From the NCBI RefSeq assembly GCF_029855045.1, contig NZ_CP123228.1, positions 4,092,001-4,156,000 on the forward strand: 64,000 nucleotides of DNA. Direction: 5' to 3'. Source of the DNA: Piscinibacter sp. XHJ-5 (GTDB lineage: Bacteria > Pseudomonadota > Gammaproteobacteria > Burkholderiales > Burkholderiaceae_C). The translations under genes and the position numbers were made by a program. Shown here piece after piece: positions 35,050-44,448 of this stretch; position 1 is the stretch's first letter, and each line of letters starts with the position of its first letter. Below the pieces are notes generated by a model that had not been told where the DNA came from, did no database searches, and saw only the letters and a list, made by a program, of their open reading frames with translations.

Positions 35050-36489
35050 TCAGACGTTCATCACCGCCACCGACCTCACGCTGAGATACGCCTCCAGCGC
35101 TTCGGGCCCGCCTTCGGAGCCGTAGCCCGAGTCCTTGATGCCGCCGAAGGGCATCTCGGCCGACGGCATCGCCGGCATGTTGATCCACAGCATGCCCACC
35201 TCGACGCGGCGCGCCAGCAGGTCGGCGTTCTTCAGCGAGCGCGTGAAGGCATAGCCGGCCAGGCCGTACGGCAGGCGATTCGCTTCGGCGATCGCTTCGT
35301 CCAGCGTTTCGAAGCTGCGGATCGCGGCCAGCGGACCGAAGGGCTCGTCGTTGAAGACCTTGGCGTCGAGCGGCACGTCGGCCAGCACGGTGGGCTGCCA
35401 GAAGTTGCCGGCCTCGCCGATGCGCTCGCCGCCGGCCAGCACCGTGGCGCCGCGCTTGACCGCATCCTGCGTGAACTCGGCCATCGCGGTGAGACGTCGC
35501 GGATTGGCCAGCGGGCCCATCTGCGTGCCCTCGGCAAGTCCGTCGCCGACCTTGAGGCTGCGCGCCTGCTGCGCCAGCGCCGCGGCGAAGTCGTTGCGGA
35601 TGCTCTCGTGCACCAGGAAGCGCGTCGGCGAGATGCAGACCTGGCCGGCGTTGCGGAACTTGGAGCCGCCCGCAGTCTTGACCGCAAGCGCGATGTCCGC
35701 ATCCTCCGCCACGATCACCGGCGCATGCCCGCCCAGCTCCATCGTGACCCGCTTCATGTACTGGCCGGCCAGTGCGGCCAGCTGCTTGCCGACCGGCGTG
35801 GAACCGGTGAAGGTGATCTTGCGGATCACCGGATGCGGGATGAGGTAGCTCGAGATCTCGGCCGGGTTGCCGTACACCAGGCCGAGCACGCCCGGCGGGA
35901 TGCCGGCATCGGCGAAGGCGCGAATGAGCGCCGCCGGTCCGGCCGGCGTCTCCTCCGGCGCCTTGACGAGCATGGAGCAGCCCGCCGCCAGCGCGGCACT
36001 CACCTTGCGCACCACCTGGTTGATGGGGAAGTTCCACGGCGTGAAGGCGGCCACCGGACCGACCGGGTCCTTGACCACCATCTGCCGCAGCGCCAGGTTG
36101 CCGCGCGACGGCACGATGCGGCCGTAGACGCGGAAGCCTTCCTCGGCGAACCACTCGATGATGTCGGCGGCTGCCATCGCTTCACCCTTGGCCTCCGCCA
36201 GCGGCTTGCCCTGCTCCTGCGTCAGCAGCCGCGCGATGTCGGCGGAGCGCTCGCGCATGAAGCCGGCGGCCTTGCGCATGATCCTGCTGCGTTCGGCCGG
36301 CGTCATGTCGCGCCAGGTCTCGAAGCCCTTCTGCGCCGCCTCGAGCGCACGGTCGAGGTCGGCGTGGCCGGCATGCGCCACGCGGCCGATCTCGCCGCCA
36401 GTGGCCGGATTGAACACGGGCAGCGTGCGGCCATCGGCCGCGTCCTGCCATTGCCCGTGGATGTAGAGCTGGGTGTCGGGATACGTCAT
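35050..36489 (-). CDS. NAD(P)-dependent succinate-semialdehyde dehydrogenase-like
   Basis: A 479-residue aldehyde dehydrogenase. [14 protein letters not shown] and [12 protein letters not shown] bind the cofactor. [11 protein letters not shown] holds the general-base Glu. The catalytic Cys is in [15 protein letters not shown]. The Glu in [10 protein letters not shown] closes the site. Closest pattern is the GabD family. ATG 36489 is preferred. It is divergent from the racemase gene. The true aldehyde could differ. Confidence 0.9.
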   Translation of the reverse strand: MTYPDTQLYIHGQWQDAADGRTLPVFNPATGGEIGRVAHAGHADLDRALEAAQKGFETWRDMTPAERSRIMRKAAGFMRERSADIARLLTQEQGKPLAEAKGEAMAAADIIEWFAEEGFRVYGRIVPSRGNLALRQMVVKDPVGPVAAFTPWNFPINQVVRKVSAALAAGCSMLVKAPEETPAGPAALIRAFADAGIPPGVLGLVYGNPAEISSYLIPHPVIRKITFTGSTPVGKQLAALAGQYMKRVTMELGGHAPVIVAEDADIALAVKTAGGSKFRNAGQVCISPTRFLVHESIRNDFAAALAQQARSLKVGDGLAEGTQMGPLANPRRLTAMAEFTQDAVKRGATVLAGGERIGEAGNFWQPTVLADVPLDAKVFNDEPFGPLAAIRSFETLDEAIAEANRLPYGLAGYAFTRSLKNADLLARRVEVGMLWINMPAMPSAEMPFGGIKDSGYGSEGGPEALEAYLSVRSVAVMNV

Positions 36490-36574
36490 GGAGCGTCTCG
36501 TCAGTGCGATGAGGGAAAACAGCCATTGTGCGGCGAGCCGCCGACATGGCGCTGGCGAGGTGAATAATCGGCCG

Positions 36575-37291
36575 ATGCCCAGGCCCATCGGAATCGTCGC
36601 GTGCTCGTCCGAAGGCGCGGCACTCTGCTATCGCACTCTCTGCACGGAAGGTGCTCGGATGCTGGGCCCGCACGCCCATCCCGAGGTCTGTCTGCACGGC
36701 CATTCGCTCGCCGACTACGTGCAGTGCCTGGAGCGCGGCGACTGGCCGGGCGTCGCCGAGCTGATGCTGGCCTCGGCGCACAAGCTCGCGCGCGCCGGCG
36801 CCGACTTCCTGATCTGCCCCGACAACACCATCCATCAGGCGATGCCTCTGGTCGTGCCGACATCGCCGCTGCCGTGGCTGCACATCGCCGAGGTCGTCGC
36901 CGGGCAGGCCGCGCAGCGGGGCTGGCGCCGCATCGGCATCACCGGCACGCGCTGGCTGGTGGACAGCAACGTGTACCCGCAGGCGCTGGAGGCGGCCGGG
37001 CTTTCGTGGGTGAGGCCCACGTCGGACGAACGCGACGAGACCCACCGCATCATCATGGAAGAGCTGGTGTGCGGCGTCTTCAAGCCCGAGGCGGTCACTG
37101 CCTTCCAGCGTGTCGTCGCCCGCATGAAGGACGAGGGCTGCGATGCCGTGGTGCTCGGCTGCACCGAGATCCCGCTCATCCTCGACGATGGGAATTCGCC
37201 GCTGCCGACACTCGATTCGACGCGGCTGCTCGCGAGAGCCGCGCTGCAACGCGCCGCCAGCGGCACTGCCATCCCTGCAGCGGTGACTTGA
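36575..37291 (+). CDS. Aspartate/glutamate racemase-family protein
   Basis: A 238-residue member of the Asp/Glu racemase superfamily. The two catalytic cysteines are expected in [11 protein letters not shown] (first half) and [11 protein letters not shown] (second half). The N-terminal [19 protein letters not shown] starts the fold. The CPDNTIHQ form is typical of a subgroup of uncharacterised amino-acid racemases. Start ATG 36575; an earlier in-frame start would run into the divergent promoter region. Confidence 0.87.
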   Translation: MPRPIGIVACSSEGAALCYRTLCTEGARMLGPHAHPEVCLHGHSLADYVQCLERGDWPGVAELMLASAHKLARAGADFLICPDNTIHQAMPLVVPTSPLPWLHIAEVVAGQAAQRGWRRIGITGTRWLVDSNVYPQALEAAGLSWVRPTSDERDETHRIIMEELVCGVFKPEAVTAFQRVVARMKDEGCDAVVLGCTEIPLILDDGNSPLPTLDSTRLLARAALQRAASGTAIPAAVT

Positions 37292-37450
37292 TGAAGATCA
37301 CGTGTCAGCCGTGAGGTGATTACCCGAACAGCGTTTGCGCCAATTCCCGCACGAAAGGTCAGCGCTTATCGTGCGCGGCACTGCACAAGGTCATCGAGGA
37401 AGGCGAGGATCTTGCTTCGCAAACCATGGCACAGGGAAGGAAGTAACGCC

Positions 37451-38332
37451 ATGCACGACACGCTCACCACCACCCCCGCCATGCTGCAAGAACACGTGGC
37501 CGACATCGACGGCTGGCCACTGCACGAGCTGGCCTCCATCATTGAACTCGCCTGGGCCGCCGGCCCGGGCACCGCGCACGGCTCGCTGGTGCACGACGCG
37601 GTCGACATCGTCATCGAAGCGCTCGACAGCGGCCGCCTGCGCGTGGCGCAGCGGCACGGCGTCGGCGACTGGAGCGTCAACCAGTGGGTCAAGAAGGCGG
37701 TGCTGCTGTCCTTCCGCCTGCACGACAACAAGCTGCTGCGCGCCGGCGACATGACCTTCTACGACAAGGTCGAGTCCAAGTTCGCCGGCCTGGACGAGAG
37801 CGACATGCGCGCCAGCGGCGTGCGCGTCGTGCCGCCCGCGGTGGCGCGGCGCGGCGCCTACCTGGCGCGCAACGTCATCGTGATGCCCAGTTTCGTCAAC
37901 ATCGGGGCCTACGTCGACGAGGGCACCATGGTCGACGGCTGGGCCAACGTGGGCTCCTGCGCGCAGATCGGCAAGAACGTTCACCTCAGCGTCGGCGTGT
38001 GCATCGGCGGCGTGCTCGAGCCGATGCAGGCCCATCCCACCATCATCGAGGACAACTGCTTCATCGGCGCCAACTCGTCGGTGGTCGAGGGCGTCATCGT
38101 CGAGGAGAACTCCGTCATCGCGATGGGCGTGCACCTCGGGCAGAGCACCAAGATCCTCGACCGCCAGACGCGGCAGATCAGCTATGGGCGCATTCCTGCC
38201 GGCTCGGTCGTCATCGCCGGCACGCTGCCTTCGCCCGACGGCGGCTACGCAACTGCATGCGCGGTCGTTGTCAAGCGCGTCGACGCCCAGACCCGGGCGA
38301 AGACCAGCGTCAACGATTTGCTGCGCTCCTGA
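37451..38332 (+). CDS. dapD: Tetrahydrodipicolinate N-succinyltransferase, slightly divergent
   Basis: A 293-residue left-handed beta-helix acyltransferase of lysine/diaminopimelate synthesis, transferring succinyl from succinyl-Co[69 protein letters not shown] and [10 protein letters not shown] follow the family. Several usually constant positions differ ([31 protein letters not shown]). No other dap gene is near. AGGAAG precedes ATG 37451; the longer open frame upstream is not needed. Confidence 0.9.
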   Translation: MHDTLTTTPAMLQEHVADIDGWPLHELASIIELAWAAGPGTAHGSLVHDAVDIVIEALDSGRLRVAQRHGVGDWSVNQWVKKAVLLSFRLHDNKLLRAGDMTFYDKVESKFAGLDESDMRASGVRVVPPAVARRGAYLARNVIVMPSFVNIGAYVDEGTMVDGWANVGSCAQIGKNVHLSVGVCIGGVLEPMQAHPTIIEDNCFIGANSSVVEGVIVEENSVIAMGVHLGQSTKILDRQTRQISYGRIPAGSVVIAGTLPSPDGGYATACAVVVKRVDAQTRAKTSVNDLLRS

Positions 38333-38360
38333 TCCGACTCCCTCGGGGCCCTCGCCCCCA

Positions 38361-38384
38361 CCCTCTCCCGCGAGCGGGAGAGGG
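38361..38384. terminator. Perfect 11-bp hairpin, dispersed repeat or terminator
   Basis: CCCTCTCCCGC at 38361-38371 and GCGGGAGAGGG at 38374-38384 with a GA loop, 28 bases after the dapD stop. No T-tract follows. Related to the hairpin at 25387-25410. Confidence 0.6.
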
Positions 38385-38501
38385 CAGCCGGGACTGTCCT
38401 AGGCCACTTGGCCTAACTTTCGAACGCTTCTAGCTTTTTTCGACCACGGTGGGCGGTTGATCATTCGCCGGTCAGTTCAACCAGCTCAGGAGTCAGTTCA
38501 C

Positions 38502-39041
38502 ATGTCCACCCCCACCTTCACCGCGGTCGCCCGCAACGTCGTCGACCAGTACAGCCTGGCCGGCAAGCAGCTGGTTCGCGCATACCGAGCCGGCGCCGAG
38601 CGTGCCGTCGGCGCCGTCAACGAGCGCTTCGCCTCGGCCGTCAAGGCCCGCTCGCTGCCGCTGGTCAGCGAGACGGTGAAGAGCAGCCTGATCGACGCCC
38701 AGCAGCAGGTCGCCGGCTTCGTGTCCTTCGGCCTGGGCCTGGGCGCCAACGGCGCGGACATCACCATCGACCAGGTGGCACGCCGCGTCGGCACGGGCAT
38801 CGAGCGCGTGTCCAGCGCCGGCGCGCGGGTGGAGACGGTGTTCGGCACCTCGGCCCTGGACAAGATCGGAGCGTTCGCGTTGCCGGTGGCGCATGTCTCG
38901 CTGGAGATCGCCAACGTCCTCGCCCAGGGCAGCAAGCGCCTGTCCGACCGCATCGCCGGAGTCGAGGGAGTCGCCGCTGCTGCGCCGGCCCGCAAGGCCG
39001 CTGCGAAGAAGCGCGTGCGCCGCACGACCCGCCGCGCATAA
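38502..39041 (+). CDS. Phasin-like/hypothetical protein with basic Lys-Arg tail
   Basis: A 179-residue mostly helical protein (SLAGKQLVRAYRAGAERAVG, LPLVSETVKSSLIDAQQQVA). The last 25 residues are AAPARKAAAKKRVRRTTRRA-like, similar to histone-H1-type AlgP/PhaF tails that contact DNA. A weak phasin character is suggested by the neighbour. ATG 38502; a candidate CAGGAG lies about 13 bases upstream. A clear terminator follows. Confidence 0.65.
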   Translation: MSTPTFTAVARNVVDQYSLAGKQLVRAYRAGAERAVGAVNERFASAVKARSLPLVSETVKSSLIDAQQQVAGFVSFGLGLGANGADITIDQVARRVGTGIERVSSAGARVETVFGTSALDKIGAFALPVAHVSLEIANVLAQGSKRLSDRIAGVEGVAAAAPARKAAAKKRVRRTTRRA

Positions 39042-39063
39042 TTCCGCGACTGCGTTGTCCCCA

Positions 39064-39089
39064 ACGGCCGGATCGCACCGGCCGTTTTT
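39064..39089 (+). terminator. Intrinsic terminator
   Basis: ACGGCCGG at 39064-39071 and CCGGCCGT at 39078-39085 form an 8-bp stem with a six-base loop, followed by TTTTT. It ends the 38.5-kb gene. Confidence 0.85.
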
Positions 39090-39115
39090 CATGCTGCTGC
39101 GAAAGGTGTCCCGCC

Positions 39116-39592
39116 ATGGCGAGCAAGACGGCCCGCACGAAACCTCAACCCGCCAAGGCAAGGCCGGCCCGCAAGGCCGCCGCAGCGGCGCCTGCGGCGG
39201 CGCCGGCGCCGGCGCCCGGAGGCGCCAAGGGCCTGCTGCGCGCCGGACTGAAGGCGCTCAACGACGTTCGCGACGACGTCATCACGCGGCAAAGCCGCGT
39301 CTTCGAAGCGCTGCTGGGATTGCCGCCGTCGCTGTCGGCCAGCGACCGCTCGGCCAAGGAATGGAAGCTGCTGAATGCCGGCGAAGACGGCACGCCCGGC
39401 ATGCAGAAGTTCGAGGAGATCTTCGACCAGCGCGTCGCCCGCTCGCTCGAGCGGCTGGGCATGCCGTCGCCGCAGGCGCTGGCCGCGCTGTGCCGGCAGC
39501 TCGAATCCATCAACGAGCACCTCAAGCGCATCGAGTCGACGACGACGCCGAGGCGCGCGCCGCGGCGTCGTCCGACTCGCAGCAGCACCTGA
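39116..39592 (+). CDS. Polyhydroxyalkanoate granule-associated (PhaF/PhaI-like) protein
   Basis: A 158-residue protein with an N-terminal Lys/Ala/Pro-rich arm (KPQPAKARPARKAAAAAPAA) followed by a helical phasin-like core (LNDVRDDVITRQSRVFEALL, KFEEIFDQRVARSLERLGMP, ALCRQLESINEHLKRIES). The FDQRVARSLERLGMPS segment is typical of the PHA_gran_rgn family. Such proteins coat storage granules and may bind DNA. The last 15 residues are basic. The TetR gene starts eight bases later. Confidence 0.7.
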   Translation: MASKTARTKPQPAKARPARKAAAAAPAAAPAPAPGGAKGLLRAGLKALNDVRDDVITRQSRVFEALLGLPPSLSASDRSAKEWKLLNAGEDGTPGMQKFEEIFDQRVARSLERLGMPSPQALAALCRQLESINEHLKRIESTTTPRRAPRRRPTRSST

Positions 39593-39599
39593 ACGCCGC

Positions 39600-40232
39600 G
39601 TGGCTGCGCCCAAGACGCGAGACCGGATCGTCGAGACCAGCCTCGCCCTGTTCAACGCGGAGGGGCTGGCCGGCGTGTCGACGCACCGCATTGCCGCGGA
39701 GCTGGGCATCAGCCCGGGCAACCTGCACTACCACTTCCGGACCAAGGAACTGATCGTCACCTGGCTGTTCCGCCGCTTCGAGGACCGCCTGTCGCCGTGC
39801 ATCGCGGCCAACGCCACGGTCACCGCCCTCGACGACCTGTGGCTGTCGCTGCATCTCACCTTCGAGGCGATCGACGAGTACCGCTTCGTCTACCGCGACA
39901 TCGAGTACCTGCTGAAGGAGTTCCCGGCTCTGGAAGCCCGCGCGCACACCCTCACCGCGCGCAACCTGCTGGCCGCCAAGGCGATGTGCGCGGGCCTCGC
40001 GAACGCCGGCGTGATGCAGGCCAGCGCCGAGGACGTGGAGATGCTGGCGCTGCAGATCGTCTTCTCGACCACCTGCTGGTTCTCCTTCAAGCGCCTCACG
40101 CCCTCGCAAAAGTCGCCGGCATACGGGCCCGCGGCGCTGGCGGCGTACTACACGCTGACCCTGCTGTCGCCGTATGTGGTGGGGGAGTCGAAGGACTACC
40201 TGAACTACCTGCGGGCGAAGTACCTGAAGTGA
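39600..40232 (+). CDS. TetR-family transcriptional regulator
   Basis: A 210-residue regulator. The TetR_N helix-turn-helix is at 5-50 (TRDRIVETSLALFNAEGLAG, STHRIAAELGISPGNLHYHF). The C-terminal ligand domain has FRRFEDRL and DEYRFVYRDIEYLL. GTG 39600 is the start nearest the family N-terminus. It lies directly after the phasin-like gene, so it probably controls granule or lipid genes (inference). Confidence 0.88.
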   Translation: MAAPKTRDRIVETSLALFNAEGLAGVSTHRIAAELGISPGNLHYHFRTKELIVTWLFRRFEDRLSPCIAANATVTALDDLWLSLHLTFEAIDEYRFVYRDIEYLLKEFPALEARAHTLTARNLLAAKAMCAGLANAGVMQASAEDVEMLALQIVFSTTCWFSFKRLTPSQKSPAYGPAALAAYYTLTLLSPYVVGESKDYLNYLRAKYLK

Positions 40233-40244
40233 CCGGCCGGGCGC

Positions 40245-41873
40245 TCACTCACCCACCCGCGCCCTTCCCTCCGCCTGCAGCTTCAGCAGATGCGCCAGCA
40301 GCGACCGCCGTGCCGCCGCATGCAGGGCGGGATGCACGTCGTCGTACACCCGGGCGAGCAGCTGGTCGATGCCTTCGCAGCCCTCCTCGATCGCGCGCAG
40401 CACCTTGGCCTCGCGCGCCAGCCGGTGGTCGATGAGCCGCGTGACCGCCGAGCGCGGATCGGCGATGAGAAAGCCGTGCCCCGGCGCAAGCCACTCCAGG
40501 TCTTCGTCGAGCAGGCGCCGCAGCGACTCCATGTAGTCACCCATGTCGCCGTCGGGTGGATTGATGACGACGGTGGAGCCCTGCATCACGTGATCGCCGG
40601 TGAACAGCGTCTTCTCCTCCTGCAGGAGATAGCACAGGTGGTTGGCCGCATGACCGGGTGTGTGCACCACGCGCAGCGTGGTCTGCGGACCGAGCACCAC
40701 CGGATCGCCGTGGCGCAGGGCCTGGTCCGGCACGAAAGCGGTGTCCTGGCCTTCTTCGTGCAGGGCCGCCATGCCGAGCAGCATGGCGCCGGTGCGCGCC
40801 TTCAGCAGCGCCGCACCGGGCGAGTGGTCGCGGTGCGTGTGCGTCGCCAGGATCCAGCGGATGGGCCCCGGCGCGGCGGCGACGATGGCCTCCACATGGC
40901 CTTCGTCGGCCGGCCCCGGGTCGATCACCGCCCACGCGTCGGCCGACGCATCGCCGACCAGGTAGGTGTTGGTGCCCGGCCCGGTCATCAACCCGGGGTT
41001 GGGCGCCGTGACGCGCCGCACGCGCGGCGACAGGACCACGCAGCGCCCGGCATCGATGGCGTAGCGCGCCGCGCCGGTGCCGTGCGGATCGATGCGAAGC
41101 ACCTCGGCATAGGCCGGCTCGTCGGGCGGCACCGGCTGCAGGCCGCGCGGTCCGTCGGCGATCACCGGCAGGATTCGCCGGATGTCGCGCAGCGAGCGCG
41201 CATGGGCGACGCACTCGGCCGCCGTCGCGAAGCCAGCCATGGCCGCCAGCGTGCGCCGCGTCGGCGTCGGCAGGCGCAGGTCGCTTGTCGGGTCCAGCGC
41301 ATCGCTCGGACGGATCCAGCGGTGCTCGGCCGTCTCCTCGCTGTCGGACGACGCGGTCTGGCCGGCCGGCATCTCGGCAACGAAGAAGCGCGTGTCGAAG
41401 CGCTTGGGCAGGCCGGCCGGCGTCAGCCAGTGGCTGTGGTAGGCGAGGCGCTCGGCGGCCAGGCGCACGCCCAGCGTCCGGCACAGCTGCGCCATGCCGA
41501 TGTCGCCGCGACGCAACCGCGCCCGCAATTCGGGCCAGGCCGATGCGTCGACCTCGGCGTCGGTGGCCAGCAGCACGCCGGCTTCCTCGAAGCACTCGCG
41601 GATGGCGGCGACGTAGTAGTCGAGCCCGCCGTGGTCCAGCGACAGGCGCGCGCTGGCGGCGACGTCGTCCATCCCTGCGCAGCAGGCATGGCACTGCGCA
41701 TCGCCCGCGTCCAGCGTGCCGCCCGGAAAGACGAATGCCTCGCTGCTGCGATCGTCGCTGCGGGCGACACGGCGCAGCAGCAGCACCTCCATGCCGCGGT
41801 CGCCGTCGCGCACGAGAACGACCGTGGCGGCGCGGCGCAGCGAGGATGCGGGAGTGGCGGTGGCGCGGCTCAT
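40245..41873 (-). CDS. Nudix hydrolase - metallo-beta-lactamase fold fusion
   Basis: A 542-residue fusion. The N-terminal half is a Nudix-like domain (VFPGGTLDAGDA, AAIRECFEEAGVLLA; box G-x5-E-x7-REUxEE-x2-GU). The C-terminal half (from about 285) is an MBL hydrolase like LACTB2: GTNTYLVGD, zinc motif ATHTHRDHSPGAA, VHTPGHAANHLCYLL and FTGDHVMQGSTVVINPP, ending in a winged-helix-like tail. Both halves keep catalytic residues. Likely acts on nucleotide- or CoA-type substrates; not defined. It is divergent from the thioesterase gene. Confidence 0.9.
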   Translation of the reverse strand: MSRATATPASSLRRAATVVLVRDGDRGMEVLLLRRVARSDDRSSEAFVFPGGTLDAGDAQCHACCAGMDDVAASARLSLDHGGLDYYVAAIRECFEEAGVLLATDAEVDASAWPELRARLRRGDIGMAQLCRTLGVRLAAERLAYHSHWLTPAGLPKRFDTRFFVAEMPAGQTASSDSEETAEHRWIRPSDALDPTSDLRLPTPTRRTLAAMAGFATAAECVAHARSLRDIRRILPVIADGPRGLQPVPPDEPAYAEVLRIDPHGTGAARYAIDAGRCVVLSPRVRRVTAPNPGLMTGPGTNTYLVGDASADAWAVIDPGPADEGHVEAIVAAAPGPIRWILATHTHRDHSPGAALLKARTGAMLLGMAALHEEGQDTAFVPDQALRHGDPVVLGPQTTLRVVHTPGHAANHLCYLLQEEKTLFTGDHVMQGSTVVINPPDGDMGDYMESLRRLLDEDLEWLAPGHGFLIADPRSAVTRLIDHRLAREAKVLRAIEEGCEGIDQLLARVYDDVHPALHAAARRSLLAHLLKLQAEGRARVGE

Positions 41874-41972
41874 CGCCGCATTTCAACTGAAATCCGGCCC
41901 GCGTGCCGTCGCAATCGGGACAAGGGCGGCGACGGCCACACTGGGGCCTTTCGATCTCCTGCCCTTGCCCTG

Positions 41973-42398
41973 ATGCCACCGACCGATCAGCTCACATACC
42001 GCGGCACCGTCTACCCCTGGCAGTGCGACCACATGGGCCACATGAACGTCATGTGGTACACGGGCAAGTTCGACGAGGCGACCTGGCAGCTCTTCGGCTC
42101 GCTGGGCCTCACGCCCGACTGGCTGCGCACCGCCGGCCGCGGCATGGCCGCGGTCGAGCAGGTCACCCACTACCGGCGCGAGCTGCTGCCCGGCGATCTG
42201 GTCTCGGTCCATTCGCGGCTGCTCGAGGTGAAGGAGAAGGCGATCCGCTTCAGCCACGAGATGCGTGTCGACGGCGACGGCGGCAGCGTGGCCGCCACCA
42301 CCATCCTCACCGGCGTCTTCCTCGACACCGCGCTGCGCAAGGCCACGCCCTTCCCGCCCGGGATGGCAAGCCGCTGGGCCGAGCTCATCGAGCGATAG
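41973..42398 (+). CDS. Hot-dog acyl-CoA thioesterase
   Basis: A 141-residue 4HBT-type thioesterase. The N-terminal YPWQCDHMGHMNVMWYTGKF has the catalytic Asp, and YRRELLPGDLVSVHSRLLEV follows. It hydrolyses acyl-CoA esters. Start ATG 41973; earlier in-frame starts lie in the region upstream of the divergent gene. Its last 14 bases overlap the convergent DUF2917 gene. Confidence 0.85.
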   Translation: MPPTDQLTYRGTVYPWQCDHMGHMNVMWYTGKFDEATWQLFGSLGLTPDWLRTAGRGMAAVEQVTHYRRELLPGDLVSVHSRLLEVKEKAIRFSHEMRVDGDGGSVAATTILTGVFLDTALRKATPFPPGMASRWAELIER

Positions 42399-42777
42399 CC
42401 GCATCGGCCGGCGTGGCCGACGCCACCATGGCCGGCTCGTCGAGCGTGGCGCCGCCGAACATCAGGAACAGCCCGGAGGCGATGGCCACCGCGGCGGACA
42501 CCATCGTGGAGGTCCGCGCCCGCCCGGATCGGTCTTGCCCGTCGTCCACCGGGCACACGGCCAGGCGGGCGTTGGACAGCGCCTGCATGACGACCCGGCC
42601 GCTGCCGTCGAAGGAGAAGCTCTCGCCGGGACGCAGGAACACGTCGCGCGAGTCGCCCGATTGCGTGATCCACAGCAGGCCGTCGAAGACGGCGATCGCA
42701 TGACCGGCGCCTTCCTCGACGCGCATCAGCGCGCCGCTGCGCAGCTCGGTGATGGGGGTATGGGAATGGACATTCAT
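42385..42777 (-). CDS. DUF2917 protein
   Basis: A 130-residue protein. The beta-rich N-terminal domain (LRSGALMRVEEGAGHAIAVF, LLWITQSGDSRDVFLRPGES) matches DUF2917. The C-terminal end has one hydrophobic helix (MVSAAVAIASGLFLMFGG). Function unknown. ATG 42777 has AAGGAG-type sequence upstream on the reverse strand. It follows the receiver-domain gene at 42876. Confidence 0.8.
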   Translation of the reverse strand: MNVHSHTPITELRSGALMRVEEGAGHAIAVFDGLLWITQSGDSRDVFLRPGESFSFDGSGRVVMQALSNARLAVCPVDDGQDRSGRARTSTMVSAAVAIASGLFLMFGGATLDEPAMVASATPADAAIAR

Positions 42778-42875
42778 GGCGGCTCCTTGTCGAGGAGCCC
42801 ATGGTCGGCGGCGCGCATTGCATCGAGGTTTCGCGGTGCCGACGAGCCGTTTCAGCTGCAATGGCGTCGCGCGGT

Positions 42876-43259
42876 TCACTCCGGCGGACGGGAGAGCGAC
42901 CGCACCATCGCCAGGAGCGCGTCGCGGCGAACCGGCTTGGGCAGCACGCCGGCGACGCCCAGCGAGCGCGCCACGGCGCCGCACGGCTCCACGCCCGCGT
43001 GGAAGGTGGCCGACAACGCGAGCACCGGCGTGCCGGCATGTTCGGCCGCGATGCATTGAAGCGGCGTGGAGCAGCCGCGGCGCGGAAAGGGAACGTCGAT
43101 CAGCACGAGGTGAAAGCGCTTCGGCGGCGCATCTTCAGGGCGAGTGCCGTCCTCCACCACCTCCCACCCGGCCTCGGTGAGCCACTCGCGCAGCAGCTCG
43201 AGCGTGGCGCGGTCGGTGTCCCTCACCAGCAGCGCCGGAAGCGGGCTGGCAGCACTCAT
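42876..43259 (-). CDS. Stand-alone receiver-like domain
   Basis: A 127-residue CheY-like fold. Acidic pocket at LVRDTDRAT, a probable phosphoacceptor Asp in HLVLIDVPF, switch Ser in LALSATF and the conserved Lys in VLPKPVRRD. The DNA-binding domain is absent. It is transcribed away from the OmpR-type regulator at 43488, with a 228-base divergent region between them. May be a phosphate sink or partner for the hybrid kinase at 46108. Confidence 0.75.
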   Translation of the reverse strand: MSAASPLPALLVRDTDRATLELLREWLTEAGWEVVEDGTRPEDAPPKRFHLVLIDVPFPRRGCSTPLQCIAAEHAGTPVLALSATFHAGVEPCGAVARSLGVAGVLPKPVRRDALLAMVRSLSRPPE

Positions 43260-43487
43260 GGGGATGTGCGCGCCGCTGGCGCGTGAGCACGGGCGCGGAT
43301 GCGCTGTCCGGGTTGGACGGTGGGTGGCATGACGCTGTCCATTGGGACCGGCCGGCATTGCACGGCGGTTTCCGGCGGGCGCCGGAAAATTGCAATCGCA
43401 ACCGACCCGGGCCCCGCAAACGGCGCAGCCGCGACTACGATAGCCGCTGATCTCGCAGCGACACCGCGAGGAAGGGGGACCCCGGCG

Positions 43488-44225
43488 ATGGAAGTCGTAT
43501 CGAACCTGCCGCCACACGTACTGGCGCTCGACGATGATCCGGCGATCCGCGAGCTCATCGCCGACTACCTTGCCGAGAACGAGCTGCGCGTCACGACGGT
43601 GGCAACCGGCCGTGAGCTGGCGGAGGTGATGGCGCGCGACACCATCGACGTGGTCATCCTCGACCTGCGCCTGCCGGGGGAAGACGGCATGACCATCGCG
43701 CGCCGGCTGCGCGAGGAGTCGGCCATCCCCATCCTCATGCTGACCGGGCGCATCGACGAGGCCGATCGCGTGATGGGCCTGGAGCTCGGTGCCGACGACT
43801 ACCTCACCAAGCCGTTCAGCCCGCGCGAGCTGCTCGCCCGCATCCGCGCCTTGCTGCGCCGGGCCAAGGCCCAGGCCACGGTGGCCGACGCCATCGCCAA
43901 GGTGCGCGCCTACCGCTTCGGCTCGTGGGAGCTCAACGTGGGGTTGCGCCGGCTCAAGTCGTCGGACGGCCAGTCGGTGGAGCTCACCAACGGCGAATTC
44001 AGCCTGCTGACCGCCTTCCTCTCGGCGCCCCAGCGGGTGCTGACGCGCGACCAGCTGCTGGAGCTCTCGAGGCTGCACAACGCCGAGGTCTACGACCGCT
44101 CGATCGACGTGCAGATCCTGCGCCTGCGGCGAAAGATCGAGAGCGATCCGGCGCATCCGCAGTACATCCGCACGGAACGTGGGGCCGGCTACCTGTTCGA
44201 TGCGCCGGTCGATGCACTGCGCTAG
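43488..44225 (+). CDS. OmpR-family response regulator
   Basis: A 245-residue regulator. The receiver domain has DDDP (15-18), phosphoacceptor Asp59 in VVILDLRLPGEDG and Lys in YLTKPFSPREL. The winged-helix output has RVLTRDQLLELSR and SIDVQILRLRRKIE, ending RTERGAGYLF. GAAGGGGGACCCCGGCG precedes ATG 43488. Its TAG stop lies inside the left arm of an inserted MITE-like element, so the original C-terminus may have been a few residues longer. Confidence 0.95.
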   Translation: MEVVSNLPPHVLALDDDPAIRELIADYLAENELRVTTVATGRELAEVMARDTIDVVILDLRLPGEDGMTIARRLREESAIPILMLTGRIDEADRVMGLELGADDYLTKPFSPRELLARIRALLRRAKAQATVADAIAKVRAYRFGSWELNVGLRRLKSSDGQSVELTNGEFSLLTAFLSAPQRVLTRDQLLELSRLHNAEVYDRSIDVQILRLRRKIESDPAHPQYIRTERGAGYLFDAPVDALR

Positions 44226-44372
44226 TGTCGTGAGTGGGAAATACGTGGCGTTTCGATTCGACCAGATGGTGATGATCGGGCGGCTGCCGCGGTATGGACC
44301 CGACTCCGCGCCTTGCGCTCATCCCCGTTTGGGCCCGTCGAAACGCCACGTATTTCCAACTCACGACACTAG
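44222..44372. mobile_element. 151-bp MITE-like element with 35-bp inverted repeats
   Basis: Terminal arms at 44222-44256 and 44338-44372 are inverted complements with one mismatch out of 35. Both ends read CTAG. The 81-base core has no open reading frame of note. This is the form of a non-autonomous transposon or a large structured repeat. The left arm supplies the stop codon of the response regulator. No transposase of this type is in the window. Confidence 0.8.
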
Positions 44373-44448
44373 GGATCCATGTGCGCTGATGCACCCCCCC
44401 GGATCCCCCGGCCTTCCCGGCGGGAGAGGGCCCCAAACCGGATGACCC

